Made by a program: the position numbers and the translations under genes. Shown piece by piece: positions 45,517-55,887 of a stretch of DNA of 64,000 nt. The stretch lies in assembly GCA_022495995.1 (NCBI GenBank), contig JAFEMH010000738.1:1-64000 (forward strand), written 5' to 3'. The stretch comes from Adenophora triphylla var. japonica. Taxonomy: Eukaryota > Streptophyta > Magnoliopsida > Asterales > Campanulaceae. Position 1 is the stretch's first letter. Each line of letters starts with the position of its first letter. The notes beneath the pieces are model-generated. The model made no database searches and was not told the DNA's origin. It was given only the letters and a program-made list of their open reading frames with translations.

Positions 45517-45872
45517 AATTAAACTTTTAAGCAGAATCTAAAAATAAGGCAAAATTAAACAATCGACAGAAAAAACAAAGGAATTTAGGACGATCCATTT
45601 GACTCCAAAGCAATTTAAAATAAATTAGTGCAATGGGTTGGTAAGTCATCCTAAAAATCGATTTATGCATCAGTTATATCTCCTTGAACAAATTTAATAT
45701 TGTAAAATCAAGGAGAGGGTAAAACAGATGCAATAATACGCTAATTTATAAATATATTACGAAAAAAAATTATGAATCGAATCCGACAAATTTAGAAATC
45801 AAGGAATTTTCGTGGAAGAAGAAATAGGGTTTAATTAGAAAATTGACTCTAATAAAAAAAAATCTCGAATAC

Positions 45873-46070
45873 CTTCGATGGCTGCTGCACGAAAATGGAG
45901 GTGGAAGAAGGAAGGGTTAAATAGGGTTTACGGCCGCTAGGGTTTCGGCTGGAGTGTTAACGCGATCTGAACAGAGAAATTGAAAAGGAGGTATAACAGG
46001 TATATAGAAGCCCAGATAAAATAATGGACTTTTTCAGATTTTCTTAATTGGCCCATTTTCCAAACGGGCC
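45873..46070 (-). promoter_or_regulatory. Telo-box / site II promoter and first exon of the snoRNA host transcript
   Basis: On the minus strand, TGGGCC (46050-46055) and TGGGCT (46009-46014) site II motifs are followed by two telo-box-like AAACCCTA motifs (45938-45945, 45922-45929). An exon-like end CATCGAAG|GTATTC (donor at 45872) follows. The telo-box plus TGGGCY pair is established for Arabidopsis ribosomal-protein and snoRNA genes. The downstream snoRNAs are on the same strand, so they would lie in an intron or polycistron. No protein start was found in the first exon. Confidence 0.65.
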
Positions 46071-46394
46071 TTTGATTTAATGGAATTTGTTGATTTATGG
46101 AAATTTCATCCGAAAATTTCTTTTCGTACAAATCACTTTTCATTTTTTTCTCAAGTTTCTCGTTAAAATGAAATAACTCGAAAGTCTGATTACTCTCCCT
46201 TGATTTATACTCCCTCCGTCCTGGTAGATGGTTCACAGTTACTGTTTGTGCGGGGATTAAGAAAAAAAATAATAATATAAATGTTGTGAATGTAAAAGTA
46301 AAATAGGAGAGAGAATGAGTAGAGGGAATAGTAATTAATAATACTTAATATATATATATTAAGTATGAAATTACTTAAATCCTTAACATATTAC

Positions 46395-46397
<3 letters not shown>

Positions 46398-46467
<70 letters not shown>
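46398..46467. repeat. (TA)35 microsatellite
   Basis: Uninterrupted TA from 46398 to 46467. Confidence 0.97.
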
Positions 46468-46469
<2 letters not shown>

Positions 46470-46659
46470 CATTTTGAATTTACAAAAACTTTCAAAAGAC
46501 CGAAGGCTATAAGTCTTGAAATGTAATTCTGTATTGCTCATGGATATTTGAAGGTTCAAAATGCTGAAATTGAAACAATAGAGGTTAAAAGTTTACAATT
46601 ACTACCCCAATGTTTATTATTTTAATTTTTACTTTTTTGAAAGACTACCCCGAAGTCCA

Positions 46660-46925
46660 TGGATCATTTTCGGGCCGGGTTTAGATATTTTCCATGTGAT
46701 CTTGGACAGCCCAAAGCCCGTGGGACCTGTTCTGTTAGGGCCTGGCCACCCATATGAACAAGACAAGTCAAGCCCATATTTGGTTAACTATCGGGGCGGG
46801 GCGGGGCGGGATCGGGTAATGCAAATAACGGGGCGGGCGCGGGTTCGGGTAATGGTAGATCACTATAGGGGCGGGTTTGGGAAATGAAGAACCCGCCCCG
46901 AACCCGCCCCGTTGCCATCCCTAGT
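46660..46925. mobile_element. GC-rich foldback MITE (GGGGCGGG)
   Basis: GGGGCGGGG arms at 46793-46835 pair with CCCGCCCCGAACCCGCCCCG at 46892-46911. The right end TTGCCATCCCTAG matches a common plant hAT-MITE terminus (from memory). The left end is diffuse. Confidence 0.5.
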
Positions 46926-47179
46926 AATTATAATGGTGTTGTGAGTATTAAAATAATGTAGGAGAGAGAATGAGTGGAGGGAATAGTAAAGATTATTTGC
47001 CATTTTAGGAAGTGTGCAGTTTGTAATGGGACGCCCAAAATAGAAAGTGTGCAGTTTGTAGTTTGTAGCGGAAGAGAGGGAGTACATTCTTTTTATTTTC
47101 TTTTTCTTTTTCTTTTTTTTTAAGAAAAGCAACACTTCCTCTTTAACTTAAGTTAATTGGTAATTAAAATCATTTTGTA

Positions 47180-47571
47180 TTAGGGGTGTGCTCGGTCTGG
47201 TTTGGTTTGGTTTTAGGTTAAAATCGAAACCGAACCGAAAGGTATCGGTTTTTGTATTTTAAAATCATTAAGCTTCGGTTTTATTCGGTTTCGATTTTAT
47301 TCTGTTTCGATTTGGTGTCGATTTGGTGTCGGTTTGGTTCGGTGTAGTTCGATTTCAACAAGATGAGAAGAACATGCATATATTGATAGTTGGATTATGA
47401 TAGTTACATTCAGGAAGATGAAATTTATTAATCCCTCATTAACAAAGCAGGATGAGAAGATGCAATACTAAAGTACTTAAAATTTTCATGACAAATTTAA
47501 GTGTTCCACCTACCACTACAAATAACAGTTAAACTATCATAATTTTAACTCCAAAGCAAGATGAGAAGTTG

Positions 47572-47608
<37 letters not shown>

Positions 47609-47811
47609 TGACATGTCGTTTTAATAATATCGGTTCGATTCGATTTTATCGGCTCGATTTTTCATTTGAAACCAAAATCGAAACCGAAAGGTTCGGTTTT
47701 TAAATGGTTAAAACCATTAACATTTCGATTTTGTCGATTTCAATTTTTTCGATCCGATTTTCTCGATTTCGATCCGATTTTTTCGATTTTTCGGTTTTGT
47801 TGCACACCCCT
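47180..47811. mobile_element. hAT-like MITE with AGGGGTGTGC ends
   Basis: Inverted ends AGGGGTGTGC / GCACACCCCT are flanked by the 8-bp duplication ATTTTGTA (47172-47179 and 47812-47819). The inner sequence is rich in CGGTTT/AAACCG and carries a (TA)n tract at about 47574-47602. Confidence 0.8.
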
Positions 47812-47958
47812 ATTTTGTACTCCTCCCTAGTCCTCCCTCTCCAAAAAATAAGTGTCGTATTTTCTTGTTATTATTTTCTTGTTATTAGTATGGATATATA
47901 TTTTAGGTGTAACTTTCTGAGAAAAAAAAATTCTCCGTTCAATTTTAAGTTGTTAAAA

Positions 47959-47961
<3 letters not shown>

Positions 47962-48033
<72 letters not shown>
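47962..48033. repeat. (TA)n microsatellite
   Basis: About 36 TA units. The ORF track through it is an artefact. Confidence 0.97.
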
Positions 48034-48040
<7 letters not shown>

Positions 48041-48249
48041 GGTGTTGTGAGAATAGAAAATGGGTTAGGAGAGAGAAAGTGTGATAGAAATAATAAGTGA
48101 ATAGTTGTTATTAGTATAACAAGTGGGTGATATTATTTTTAAAAAAATTAAAACTTATCATGTTGGGATTTTGCAATTTAAGTGAAGTCAAAACCTTTAA
48201 AAAAATGTATTTTTCCGTAAACTTAAAAAAAAATGTATTTTGTTTTCCC

Positions 48250-48500
48250 CGCTAGTGTCAGTGCCAGTGTAACAAAGTGTCAGTGTAATAAAGTGTCAGT
48301 GCATGTGTAACAAAGTGCAAGTGTAAAAAAGTGTCAGTGTTAGTGTAACAAAGTGTCAGTGTAAAAAAGTGTCAGTGCATGTATATTAAGTGCCAGTGTA
48401 AAAAGTGTCAGTGTTAGTGTAACAAAGTGTCAGTGTTAGTGTATACTAAGTGTCAGTGTAAAAAAGTGTCGATGATGTTAGTGTTATTAAGTGCTAGTGT
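48250..48500. repeat. Minisatellite AGTGTCAGTGTAAAAA
   Basis: About 15 imperfect 13-18-bp units based on AGTGTCAGTGTAACAA and AGTGTCAGTGCATGT. Confidence 0.9.
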
Positions 48501-49523
48501 AAAAATGATTTTTCCTAAGTTTAGAAAAAAATGTGTTTTTTGTAAGACCAACTCTTAGGGTCCACTCCCGAGTCTAAAAATGGAGGGGAAGGGAAGGAAA
48601 AGGGAGGAAATGTGGGAGGATTTCCTCCCTAATGATGCTCCTTAGTTTTTTTTAGGGGGGAAAGAGAAGAAAATGAGGGGCTCATTTCCTTCCATTTCAG
48701 TCATCTCGTGAGTGGGCGGATTGGAGAGAAAATAAATGTTCAACCATTTTCTCCCCCCTCCCTTCCCCTCCCCTCCCCTCCCTTCCCTTCCTTTTCTCTC
48801 CCTAAAAAACTCGAAAGCGGATCCTTTCCCTTTCTCTCCCTAAAAAACTCGAAAGCGGATCCTTAAGTAAAACACTTGAAATGGGCTGAAAAGAGTATAC
48901 ATTAACGAAAATTGATAGGAAAAAAGGTACACCAAATAAACAATCAAGAGTTGAACGAAAATTACTAAACTAGGTGACAACCAAGAAAAATAAAGATGGA
49001 AAGGAAAAAGTCCAAATAAATATTAAACTTATAAAAATTGGCAGTCAAAATAATTAAATAAATAGCAATTATAAAATAAAATTGGGCCAAGTTAAATAAA
49101 GGAAGTGTAGATAAATTGTCGTTTTTTTTGTGTTATGCCTAATTGGGAGTGATGAGGAATATAAATCAACATCAAACTGAGGGGTCTCAAAAATTGACAA
49201 TTAAAAATAATAATTATTGAAATGGAATCGAAAACAGGTTATGCTTATGCATGACAGCTATAAGGAATTAGTCTTTTGTTTTTATTATTATTATGATTTT
49301 AATTTGCTTAATTAATTTAAATATTAGTGAAGAATTCTTCAAGCTGCAGTACGTTTTCAACGCAAGGCTGTACAGTCGTCCTCGAAATTCACGGAAAATA
49401 CATACCGTATTTTCTTGAGCGGCACCTTCATTTGCTAGGGTAGGGTCAATAATAATGCTAGTTTTGACTCCCTGCTCTCGGAGTGATAGTTTATTTACCG
49501 TCATTTTTGTATTAAAAAAAATA
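48501..49523. other. Intergenic DNA
   Basis: Contains a polypyrimidine tract (CCCTCCCCTCC type, 48750-48800) and a 43-bp direct duplication (TCTCTCCCTAAAAAACTCGA) at 48796-48860. No gene supported. Confidence 0.5.
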
Positions 49524-49699
49524 CTTTCTTCGTCCCTAAAAGATTGTCATGTTGTACATTTTGCAATTATTAAGAAAGAGCTTCACCTTCTTGTACCTTA
49601 GTATATTTACACTAGCATTCATGTCTAAGTTTAAAAATATGACATACTTTTTGGGACAAGTCAAAATGACAAATGAAACAATCTTTCGAGAGGAGGGAG
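49524..49699. mobile_element. Stowaway-like MITE
   Basis: Begins CTTTCTTCGTCCC and ends CGAGAGGAGGGAG with TA borders. The inner arms ATTTTGCAATT and TTTTTGGGACAAG are as in the other copies. Confidence 0.65.
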
Positions 49700-49729
49700 T
49701 ATATAATTATAAAAAGTTGAGTGCGTCTG

Positions 49730-50168
49730 CTGAGAAACGCGTTTCTCCATAACTATGGAGAAACGTGTTTTTCATGTACATTTGATAACCGAAAAAAAAC
49801 CCAAGGCGACCAAAAGCTTCTGGATATCCGAAGCTTTGCATTGATAATGAAGCTTTGCGGTTGATATCCGAAGCTTTGTATTTGATAGCCAGAAGGATGT
49901 GAAATGTATATCCGAAGCGTAGGTGCATATCCGTAAAACCGTTAGGTGCATATCCGTGAAATGTGTTAGGGCATATCCGTAAATTGCTATTGAAAGTTTG
50001 GATATCAGAAACCTTCAATGTATATCCGTAAACATTTTGAAGGTTTCTGGATATTCATTTGAAGGTTTCTGGATATCACTTTCATAGGTTTCTGGCTATC
50101 TAGCTCATTGTCGCGCGACATGTCGGGACCCGTTTCTCCATAACTTATGGAGAAACGCGTTTCTCCCT
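49730..50168. mobile_element. Foldback element with self-palindromic GAGAAACGCGTTTCTC ends
   Basis: Both ends carry the palindrome GAGAAACGCGTTTCTC linked to CCATAACT(T)ATGG. The interior holds many copies of ATATCCG / GGATAT (for example GCATATCCGTAAA). It is related in end structure to the MITE at 3536-3677. Confidence 0.65.
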
Positions 50169-51102
50169 AGATTTTGTGTAAAAAGTTGGACACAATATAA
50201 GGTTACGATATTTTATTATTGTATCGATTGTCCATTTGGTTACGCTCTAATTGAATTCTTATTATTTGTTTATCGTAAACAAAGAAAACAAAAATGTCAC
50301 CTTTAACATAGCATTATTTTTTTATTAGAAAATAGAAAATTATGTACCATAAATACCTAACACGGTTTCTAAGAGGGAAGATATCTTTGTTCCTTTATTT
50401 TTTTAAATTAGTTTGAAAATACCCCAATATTTTCTATTTGTTAGGCAGCTAGAAGCACATTGACAGTGATCGTTAATTGTGATTAAAATTAGTTATCCGG
50501 CGCGAATTCATGTGATGTAAATGTTTCAAATAAAAACATTAAAACTTAATTATAAATAAATAGGAGCGTGTGTATTGGTTCGGTTCAATCCAAACCAATA
50601 TCTTACCCCAAAGTAGGACTTGCAAAAACATTTTGATTCGATCCAATTATCTTGACAATAGCCGGTTCTTGATTCCGCGCCAATCTCCAACAATAATTAG
50701 GTGATTCAAATACGAAATCTCTACTTCTAGTTCTACACCCTTAAATTTAAGTTTCATTCCTCTCGAAGATGTGGATCTAATAACTTGTCATTCAAGAAGA
50801 AAGATAGAGAAGGGTTAAGTCATTAAGCATCAGAAAAACAGATTAAGGGCAAAATAGATTGAAGAAGAAATGAAAATGAGTTTAGGCATGTTTTACTATA
50901 CCTTTATGAATTGAGAAGGATCATTATAGGCTTGTTTGTCGCATCTATAAACTCGTTTGTCGCAGCTGATAGTTGATGACTTATAGTTGATAGCTGATGG
51001 CTAGTTGATTAATGATTTATAGCTGATTGATTGATAACTTGTTTGTTGCAGCTAATGACTGATAACTTATTGATTGATAATTGATGGATTTAATATATAA
51101 TA
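50169..51102. other. AT-rich intergenic DNA
   Basis: No gene. 50930-51085 contains degenerate repeats of GATAGCTGATGGCTAGTTGA type. Confidence 0.45.
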
Positions 51103-51345
51103 CTCCCTCCGTTCCGCTAAGGTTGCAACATGAGGGTTGAAGCACGTAAATTAAGAAAGAGGAATAATGAGTGGTTGGGAGAAAGAGAGAGAATGAGTGG
51201 AGAATAATGAGTGATTGTGAGGAAGAGAGAGAATGAGTGGAGAATAATGAGTGGTTGTGAGGAAGAGAGAGAATGAGTGGAGAATTATAAAAATAATAAA
51301 AAGTTTCTTTTTTTGGTAATGAGACAACCAAGTTATAGCGGACAC
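51103..51345. mobile_element. Truncated Stowaway-like MITE with 49-bp repeats
   Basis: Left end CTCCCTCCGTTCCGCTAAGG. Inside, GAGAGAATGAGTGGAGAATA is repeated with a period of about 49 bp (51168-51285). The right end stops at the start of copia sequence. Confidence 0.6.
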
Positions 51346-51897
51346 TCAACCTTGAAAAATGGAGATCCCAGGCCCTTGGTTCAATGAGACAACCAAGTTA
51401 TAAGTTCTAGTAGAGTTACTTGGAAACAACAACTCGGTTTATTAACCTGGAGATGTTGAATACTCATTCCCAGAACATCCAAGTACAAGCACATGCAGCA
51501 GTGGTAAGGATAAGTTGAGAAAACTTTTAATGATTTCTATACCTACGGGTGGAGTAGTGCATGATACTCCTTATAGTGAGAATCACCTATATAAGCGAGA
51601 GGTAATTTGGCCGCCTCTAAATGAACGCTTATGAATGAGATACGGTCCAAGGTCGAAATGGACAAAACGTGAGAACAATAACTATTAGAGCTATTATTAT
51701 GTGAGTATTGTTGTCTTGGTATACATCATACAGTCACTGGTTCAAAGCGACTCGCTACCAAATGGCTAGTATATCCGATAATATTTCACTAGGGAAGATT
51801 CAAGGCCACAAGCTATCTATCCCGATGTAATAATAGTTCGCCGGAACTTTTGGACGAAATTTGCATTCATGCATTAATTGTCATTCATGTGGGGGAT
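51346..51897 (+). mobile_element. 3' internal end of a copia element (non-coding part)
   Basis: It ends with the polypurine tract ATGTGGGGGAT directly before the LTR. No RNase H or integrase frame is left. GACAACCAAGTTATA is present twice, 66 bp apart, at the left junction. Confidence 0.6.
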
Positions 51898-52777
51898 TGT
51901 TGGAAATGGGTAACGGAAAGTTAAGTTTAACTTAAGGTTGATCTAGGTTTCTAACAAAAGTTCGTTATTTGTTAACGAAGCTTGTTACAAATGATAATCT
52001 ACATTTGTTGTAGATTATATAACTCATTTATTGTCTCAAAACTATTTCCGGGTGAATGAGAAATTAATGACAAAATATTTGTAACTTAACAAGAGTTGTT
52101 TAAAGGGTTTTGATGTTGTTTGATGTGCACGGCCGAGCAAGGTGCTTGACTCGGCCGAGCAGAGCACAGAAATTTGACCAAGTATCTGGACAATCTTGCA
52201 CGGCCGAGCAGAGTCCTTGACTCGGCCGAGCAGATTGATTGACACGGCCGTGCGAGTTACTTGACTCGGTCGTGCAGCTTGGTGCCCGGCCGAGCGAGTC
52301 CCTTGACTGGGCCGAGCAGATCCTGAACAGTCACCAATTCAAACAGAAAAGTTGTGTCCTTTCGTGGGAAAAGGCACAAACCCCTTAATTCTCTTTATAT
52401 ACTTCCCCTACCGAATTTCAATGGTCACACACAGTAAATTGAGCCTTTCTTACCCTCTTTGAGATAGATTAACATTGCCTAATCATCTTCATATTGTTGC
52501 ATATAATTCCTCCAAGTCCAAAGTTTCAAATAGCCAATTGTTCGCTAGAGTTATTTATTTGGAGTGCTCATAACTAGAAGTCGTTTTATCTTACGAGGAG
52601 TTTGCCATTCAACCGTAAGCACCTGTGCGGGGCAAATACTTCTTACGAAAATTATTTTAAACACAAGACTCGATTATTTGTGATTTATTTTTTCAATTTC
52701 CATTATATTTCTGTTATCTTTCTCATCTCTTTTGTTATTTCCTTAAAAAAAAAAAAGCCTTAACCAAAAGTCCAACA
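51898..52777 (+). mobile_element. Copia 3' LTR
   Basis: 880 bp from TGTTGGAAATGGG to AAAGTCCAACA; the ends form a TGTTGGA/TCCAACA inverted repeat. Between 52128 and 52320 it holds about seven spaced copies of CGGCCGAGCAG-like motifs alternating with CTTGACT. The 5' half of the element is missing. Confidence 0.85.
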
Positions 52778-52837
52778 CCATTTACACATTTATATACAGG
52801 AAATCACTATCCTCTCAAAACATGTAAAAATGTTATA

Positions 52838-53244
52838 CTCCCTCCGTCCCAGACCAAGGGTATATGGGGAGGATTTCACGCTTCTTAAGAAATTTTTTAA
52901 AAAATGAATAAAATTTAAATGTGAAATATGAAATAGTAATTAAATGTGTGGTAGGAAATATGAGAGATAATGTAAAAGTTAAATGTGTGGTAGGGAATAG
53001 GAGAGAGAATGTAAAAGTTAAAAATATTTAATAGGAGAGAGAATGAGTGGGAGGAATAGTAGTTAAATGTGTGGTAGGAAATAGGAGAGAGAATGTATAA
53101 GGATATAATGAATGGTTTTTTTGTAAATATATGAAGATGATAAGGGTATTAATATATTCAAAAACTTGCCTTTTTTGGAAATGAACTCTTGGTCTGGGAC
53201 GTCCCAAAAGGGAAAGATGAATCCTTGGTCTGGGACGGAGGGAG
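52838..53244. mobile_element. Stowaway-like MITE (407 bp)
   Basis: Begins CTCCCTCCGTCCCAGACCAA and ends TTGGTCTGGGACGGAGGGAG, perfect for 20 bp, with TA borders. It contains internal repeats of GGTAGGAAATAGGAGAGAGA. It ends 295 bp before the OVATE gene start. Confidence 0.9.
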
Positions 53245-53460
53245 TACTTGCCCATTCTTCAACTTAAATTTCCATATATATTTATTTCCTTGGATCTATG
53301 TTATCTGTCATTTTCATGATTGTTTTGTCATATTACCCAAAGAGAGAGGTAGATTCTGAAAGGAATTTGAATGTTCCAATTTGACATCATCTCTTAGATT
53401 TAGTCAAGCTTATTCCCTACACCCTCCTCATCCCTGCCGGCCTCTCTCCCTCCCTCTTTT

Positions 53461-53539
53461 CTCTGCATTATATATACACATAACCAGGATTACACCATCT
53501 CCATAATCAACATTGCACAACCGAAACTCCCAATCATAA
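53461..53539 (+). promoter_or_regulatory. Core promoter and leader of the OVATE gene
   Basis: TATA box TTATATATACACATA at 53469-53483 lies about 70 bp before the ATG. A CT-rich stretch at 53420-53462 lies just upstream. Confidence 0.65.
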
Positions 53540-54448
53540 ATGGCAAAACGATTCAAACTTCGACTCTCCATCCCTTCTTTCCAACTATGCCGTTCCAAGA
53601 ACCCTTTCTCTTTCCCCAAAAAACCTTCACCGGCGCCAATACCAACCTACCTCTTCTCTCCGATCAACCCCAAAGCCTTTGAAATTTCTTACCCCAATTT
53701 CCCAGACCCTCCTCCCACCACCCCTACAAACAACAACCACCACAACCCTTTCTCCAAACGCCACCACTCTTCCCAAATCAGCCCCCTCAACGATTCCTAC
53801 AACTTACAACCAAATCCCTGTAATTCCCCGACTTCCTTCGATTCTTCCGACGTCGCTAATTTGCCAGTTTCCCCTCCATTGAAGGAGAAGAGAGAGAAAC
53901 TCAGAGTTACTCCCGCCGACAGTGCTTGGGACATCAGCAGCGAAGAAACCGAGAGTCTGTTCACATCATCTACAAGCTTCGATGATGCTTCTTCTTTTGA
54001 TTTCAGTAATTATAGCCTTAATAAAGGAGACATTAAAAAGACGACAAAAAAATTAAAGGCGCGAAAACTGAAAAGATACGCTTCGAATAAATGCAAATTA
54101 GGGATGAACAGTTGTACCGAATCGGAGGCGGAGAATAATGATAATAATAAAAGCAGAAGGAAGAAGAACTCGTCGTCGTCGGTGTTGCGGAGGTTGATGA
54201 CGCCGTGTGCGGCGGAGGGAAAAGTGATGGAGAGCTATGCGGTGGTGACGAGGTCGGATGATCCGCACGAGGATTTCAAGAGGTCGATGCTGGAGATGAT
54301 ATTGGAGAAGCAGATGTTTGAGGCCAAGGAATTGGAGGAGCTTTTACGTTGTTTTCTAACGCTTAATTCTCCACACCACCATGCTGCCATTGTTGCCGCC
54401 TTTACTGAGATTTGGGAGGTCTTATTTCTTAGATCTCGACAAAATTAG
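53540..54448 (+). CDS. OFP: OVATE family protein (transcriptional repressor)
   Basis: 302 residues in a single exon, as usual for this plant-specific family. The N-terminus MAKRFKLRLSIPSFQLCRSK is the conserved basic start of the OFP7/OFP8 type. The middle is low complexity (Pro/Asn/Ser). A basic, putatively nuclear segment is at about 170-190 and 208-213. The OVATE domain is at about 230-297, with ESYAVVTRSDDPHEDFKRSM, LEMILEKQMFEAKELEELL, CFLTLNSPHHH and FTEIWEVLF, all key positions present. OFPs act in the nucleus with KNOX/BELL homeodomain proteins and repress growth genes. The length and intact domain suggest a working gene. Which numbered OFP it is cannot be fixed. Confidence 0.95.
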   Translation: MAKRFKLRLSIPSFQLCRSKNPFSFPKKPSPAPIPTYLFSPINPKAFEISYPNFPDPPPTTPTNNNHHNPFSKRHHSSQISPLNDSYNLQPNPCNSPTSFDSSDVANLPVSPPLKEKREKLRVTPADSAWDISSEETESLFTSSTSFDDASSFDFSNYSLNKGDIKKTTKKLKARKLKRYASNKCKLGMNSCTESEAENNDNNKSRRKKNSSSSVLRRLMTPCAAEGKVMESYAVVTRSDDPHEDFKRSMLEMILEKQMFEAKELEELLRCFLTLNSPHHHAAIVAAFTEIWEVLFLRSRQN

Positions 54449-55887
54449 GAATTTGGTCCGGTCTAGTAACACAAAAGTTCAAATAAAATATTAGTCATTA
54501 CATTGGCTTTTACAAGTTAAAAAAAAATGTAAAAAAGATAAATGACGAAAGAGGGTGTTCGTACACAAAGTTACAGTAACATTCTCAATCTTTCACATTG
54601 TACATCTCGTAACAATACTAGGAACGCACAAATGTCTCTTCAAGCGTAGTTTGGACAATGTTAAATCCTTAATCAAAAAATATTTAGCTTTGAGTATACG
54701 ATAATTTAAGACCTTTGAGTTAGCTATTAAATTAGTATATTATTTTATTCAATTGATTTGATTATATGAGTGAATGTGTATTACTGAGTCAATTTGAGCC
54801 ATAATCTGAATGTTTAATTTTGTTTGACAGTCCTAGTTAATTTGAACAAGTGTTTATTACTGACTTAATTCATTGTCAACCTGATTTCAATCAGGTCAAA
54901 CTCTTGTAACTGGGTATTACCAAAAAATACTATCCGTCTCAAAATGATCAATAGCAAATTTGATTATTTTTTTTTATTATTTTTTTACATTCTGGGGATG
55001 GAATTTTGGGACGGAGGAAATACTACTATTAGGTTGCCAGGCTCCAGTTTTCCAATGAGCTCATAACTTTGTCCAATATTAGTTTGATTGCCTTACGAGC
55101 CAATCTCAAACAAAGGACATTGACTTGTTTGTTTCACGGAAAATAACCTTCGAAAAATAATTTCTTAAAAAATATTTTTTGGAAATTGAAAATGCTTTCC
55201 GAAAAACATTTTCCGATGTTTGGTAAATCTTAGGAAAACATTTTCCGAAAAACATTTTCTGATGTTTAGTAGTTTCATTAAAGTAACTTTCTAAAAGTAA
55301 AATCAATACAAACAAAGGAAAATGAGGAAAATATTTTTCGGAAACAACTTCCTTAGGTGGAGTTAAGGAAGTAATTTTCCTTAGAAATCAAGCTCATTTT
55401 CCGGTGTCTACCAAACACCGGAAAATGGGGAAAACATTTTCCGGAAAATGTTTTCCCCCAAACAAACGGAGCCTTCATTTCGGAGCAAGGGAAAATGGCA
55501 GTTAAAGAATTTTCTTCAAGTATATTCAGATTCTCTTACTCAGATTTGAACAGAATAATAGAACTTCTTAACAAACCCAAACAAATCCTTCTGACAATAT
55601 CACATACCTTGCTATGCCAAGGTTAACTTTCTTCACAGGCTACGACAAATGGGTACAAACACAAATGAAAGTACGAGAACTGGCAAATGGTTTTCAGATT
55701 ATGACATTGCCTTTTCATGTATCCCTGCTGTTGGAATCAAGAGAAGCCTCTGAAAATGCAGAAAAAACATCTATTCTTTGATCTTAAAGAGGATCTTCTA
55801 TAATTTCCCCAACATTTTGCTATTTCCTTCCAACAAACCAATTATGTAATGTACAAGCCGCAAATGCTTCAACGATTTGACTTGTGG
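54449..55887. other. Intergenic between two convergent genes, with MITEs
   Basis: 3' flanks of the OVATE gene (+) and of the minus-strand gene. A small Stowaway-like element lies at about 54930-55021 (ATCCGTCTCAAAATGATCAA ... TTTTGGGACGGAGGAA). A foldback element is listed separately. There is no further gene. Confidence 0.6.
55124..55470. mobile_element. Foldback element rich in GGAAAACATTTTCCG
   Basis: Ends CTTGTTTGTTTCACGGAAAA and TTTTCCCCCAAACAAACGGA are inverted. The interior repeats the palindrome GAAAACATTTTCC several times on both strands. Confidence 0.7.

Larger units (their letters stand above)
46210..47082. mobile_element. Stowaway-like MITE split by nested insertions
   Basis: Left end CTCCCTCCGTCCTGG and right end GAAGAGAGGGAG, TA borders. 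Inner sequence (GGAGAGAGAATGAGT plus GGAATAGTAA) occurs once near each end, separated by a (TA)n tract and a G-rich foldback, suggesting later insertions into the element. Confidence 0.55.

Noticed and set aside
45578..45735. Two consecutive minus-strand hairpins (CTCCTTGA/TCAAGGAG and TTTAGGA/TCCTAAA) that could be an H/ACA snoRNA in the same cluster.
   Set aside because: No proper ANANNA box in the hinge and no ACA three bases from the 3' end; without a matched pseudouridine pocket this is only a pair of hairpins.
47704..48084. 126-residue ORF with a poly(IY) segment.
   Set aside because: It spans the right end of a hAT MITE and a TA microsatellite.
48250..48500. Regularly spaced repeats resembling a CRISPR array.
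   Set aside because: Units are degenerate, 13-18 bp and lack unique spacers; the context is a plant nuclear genome.
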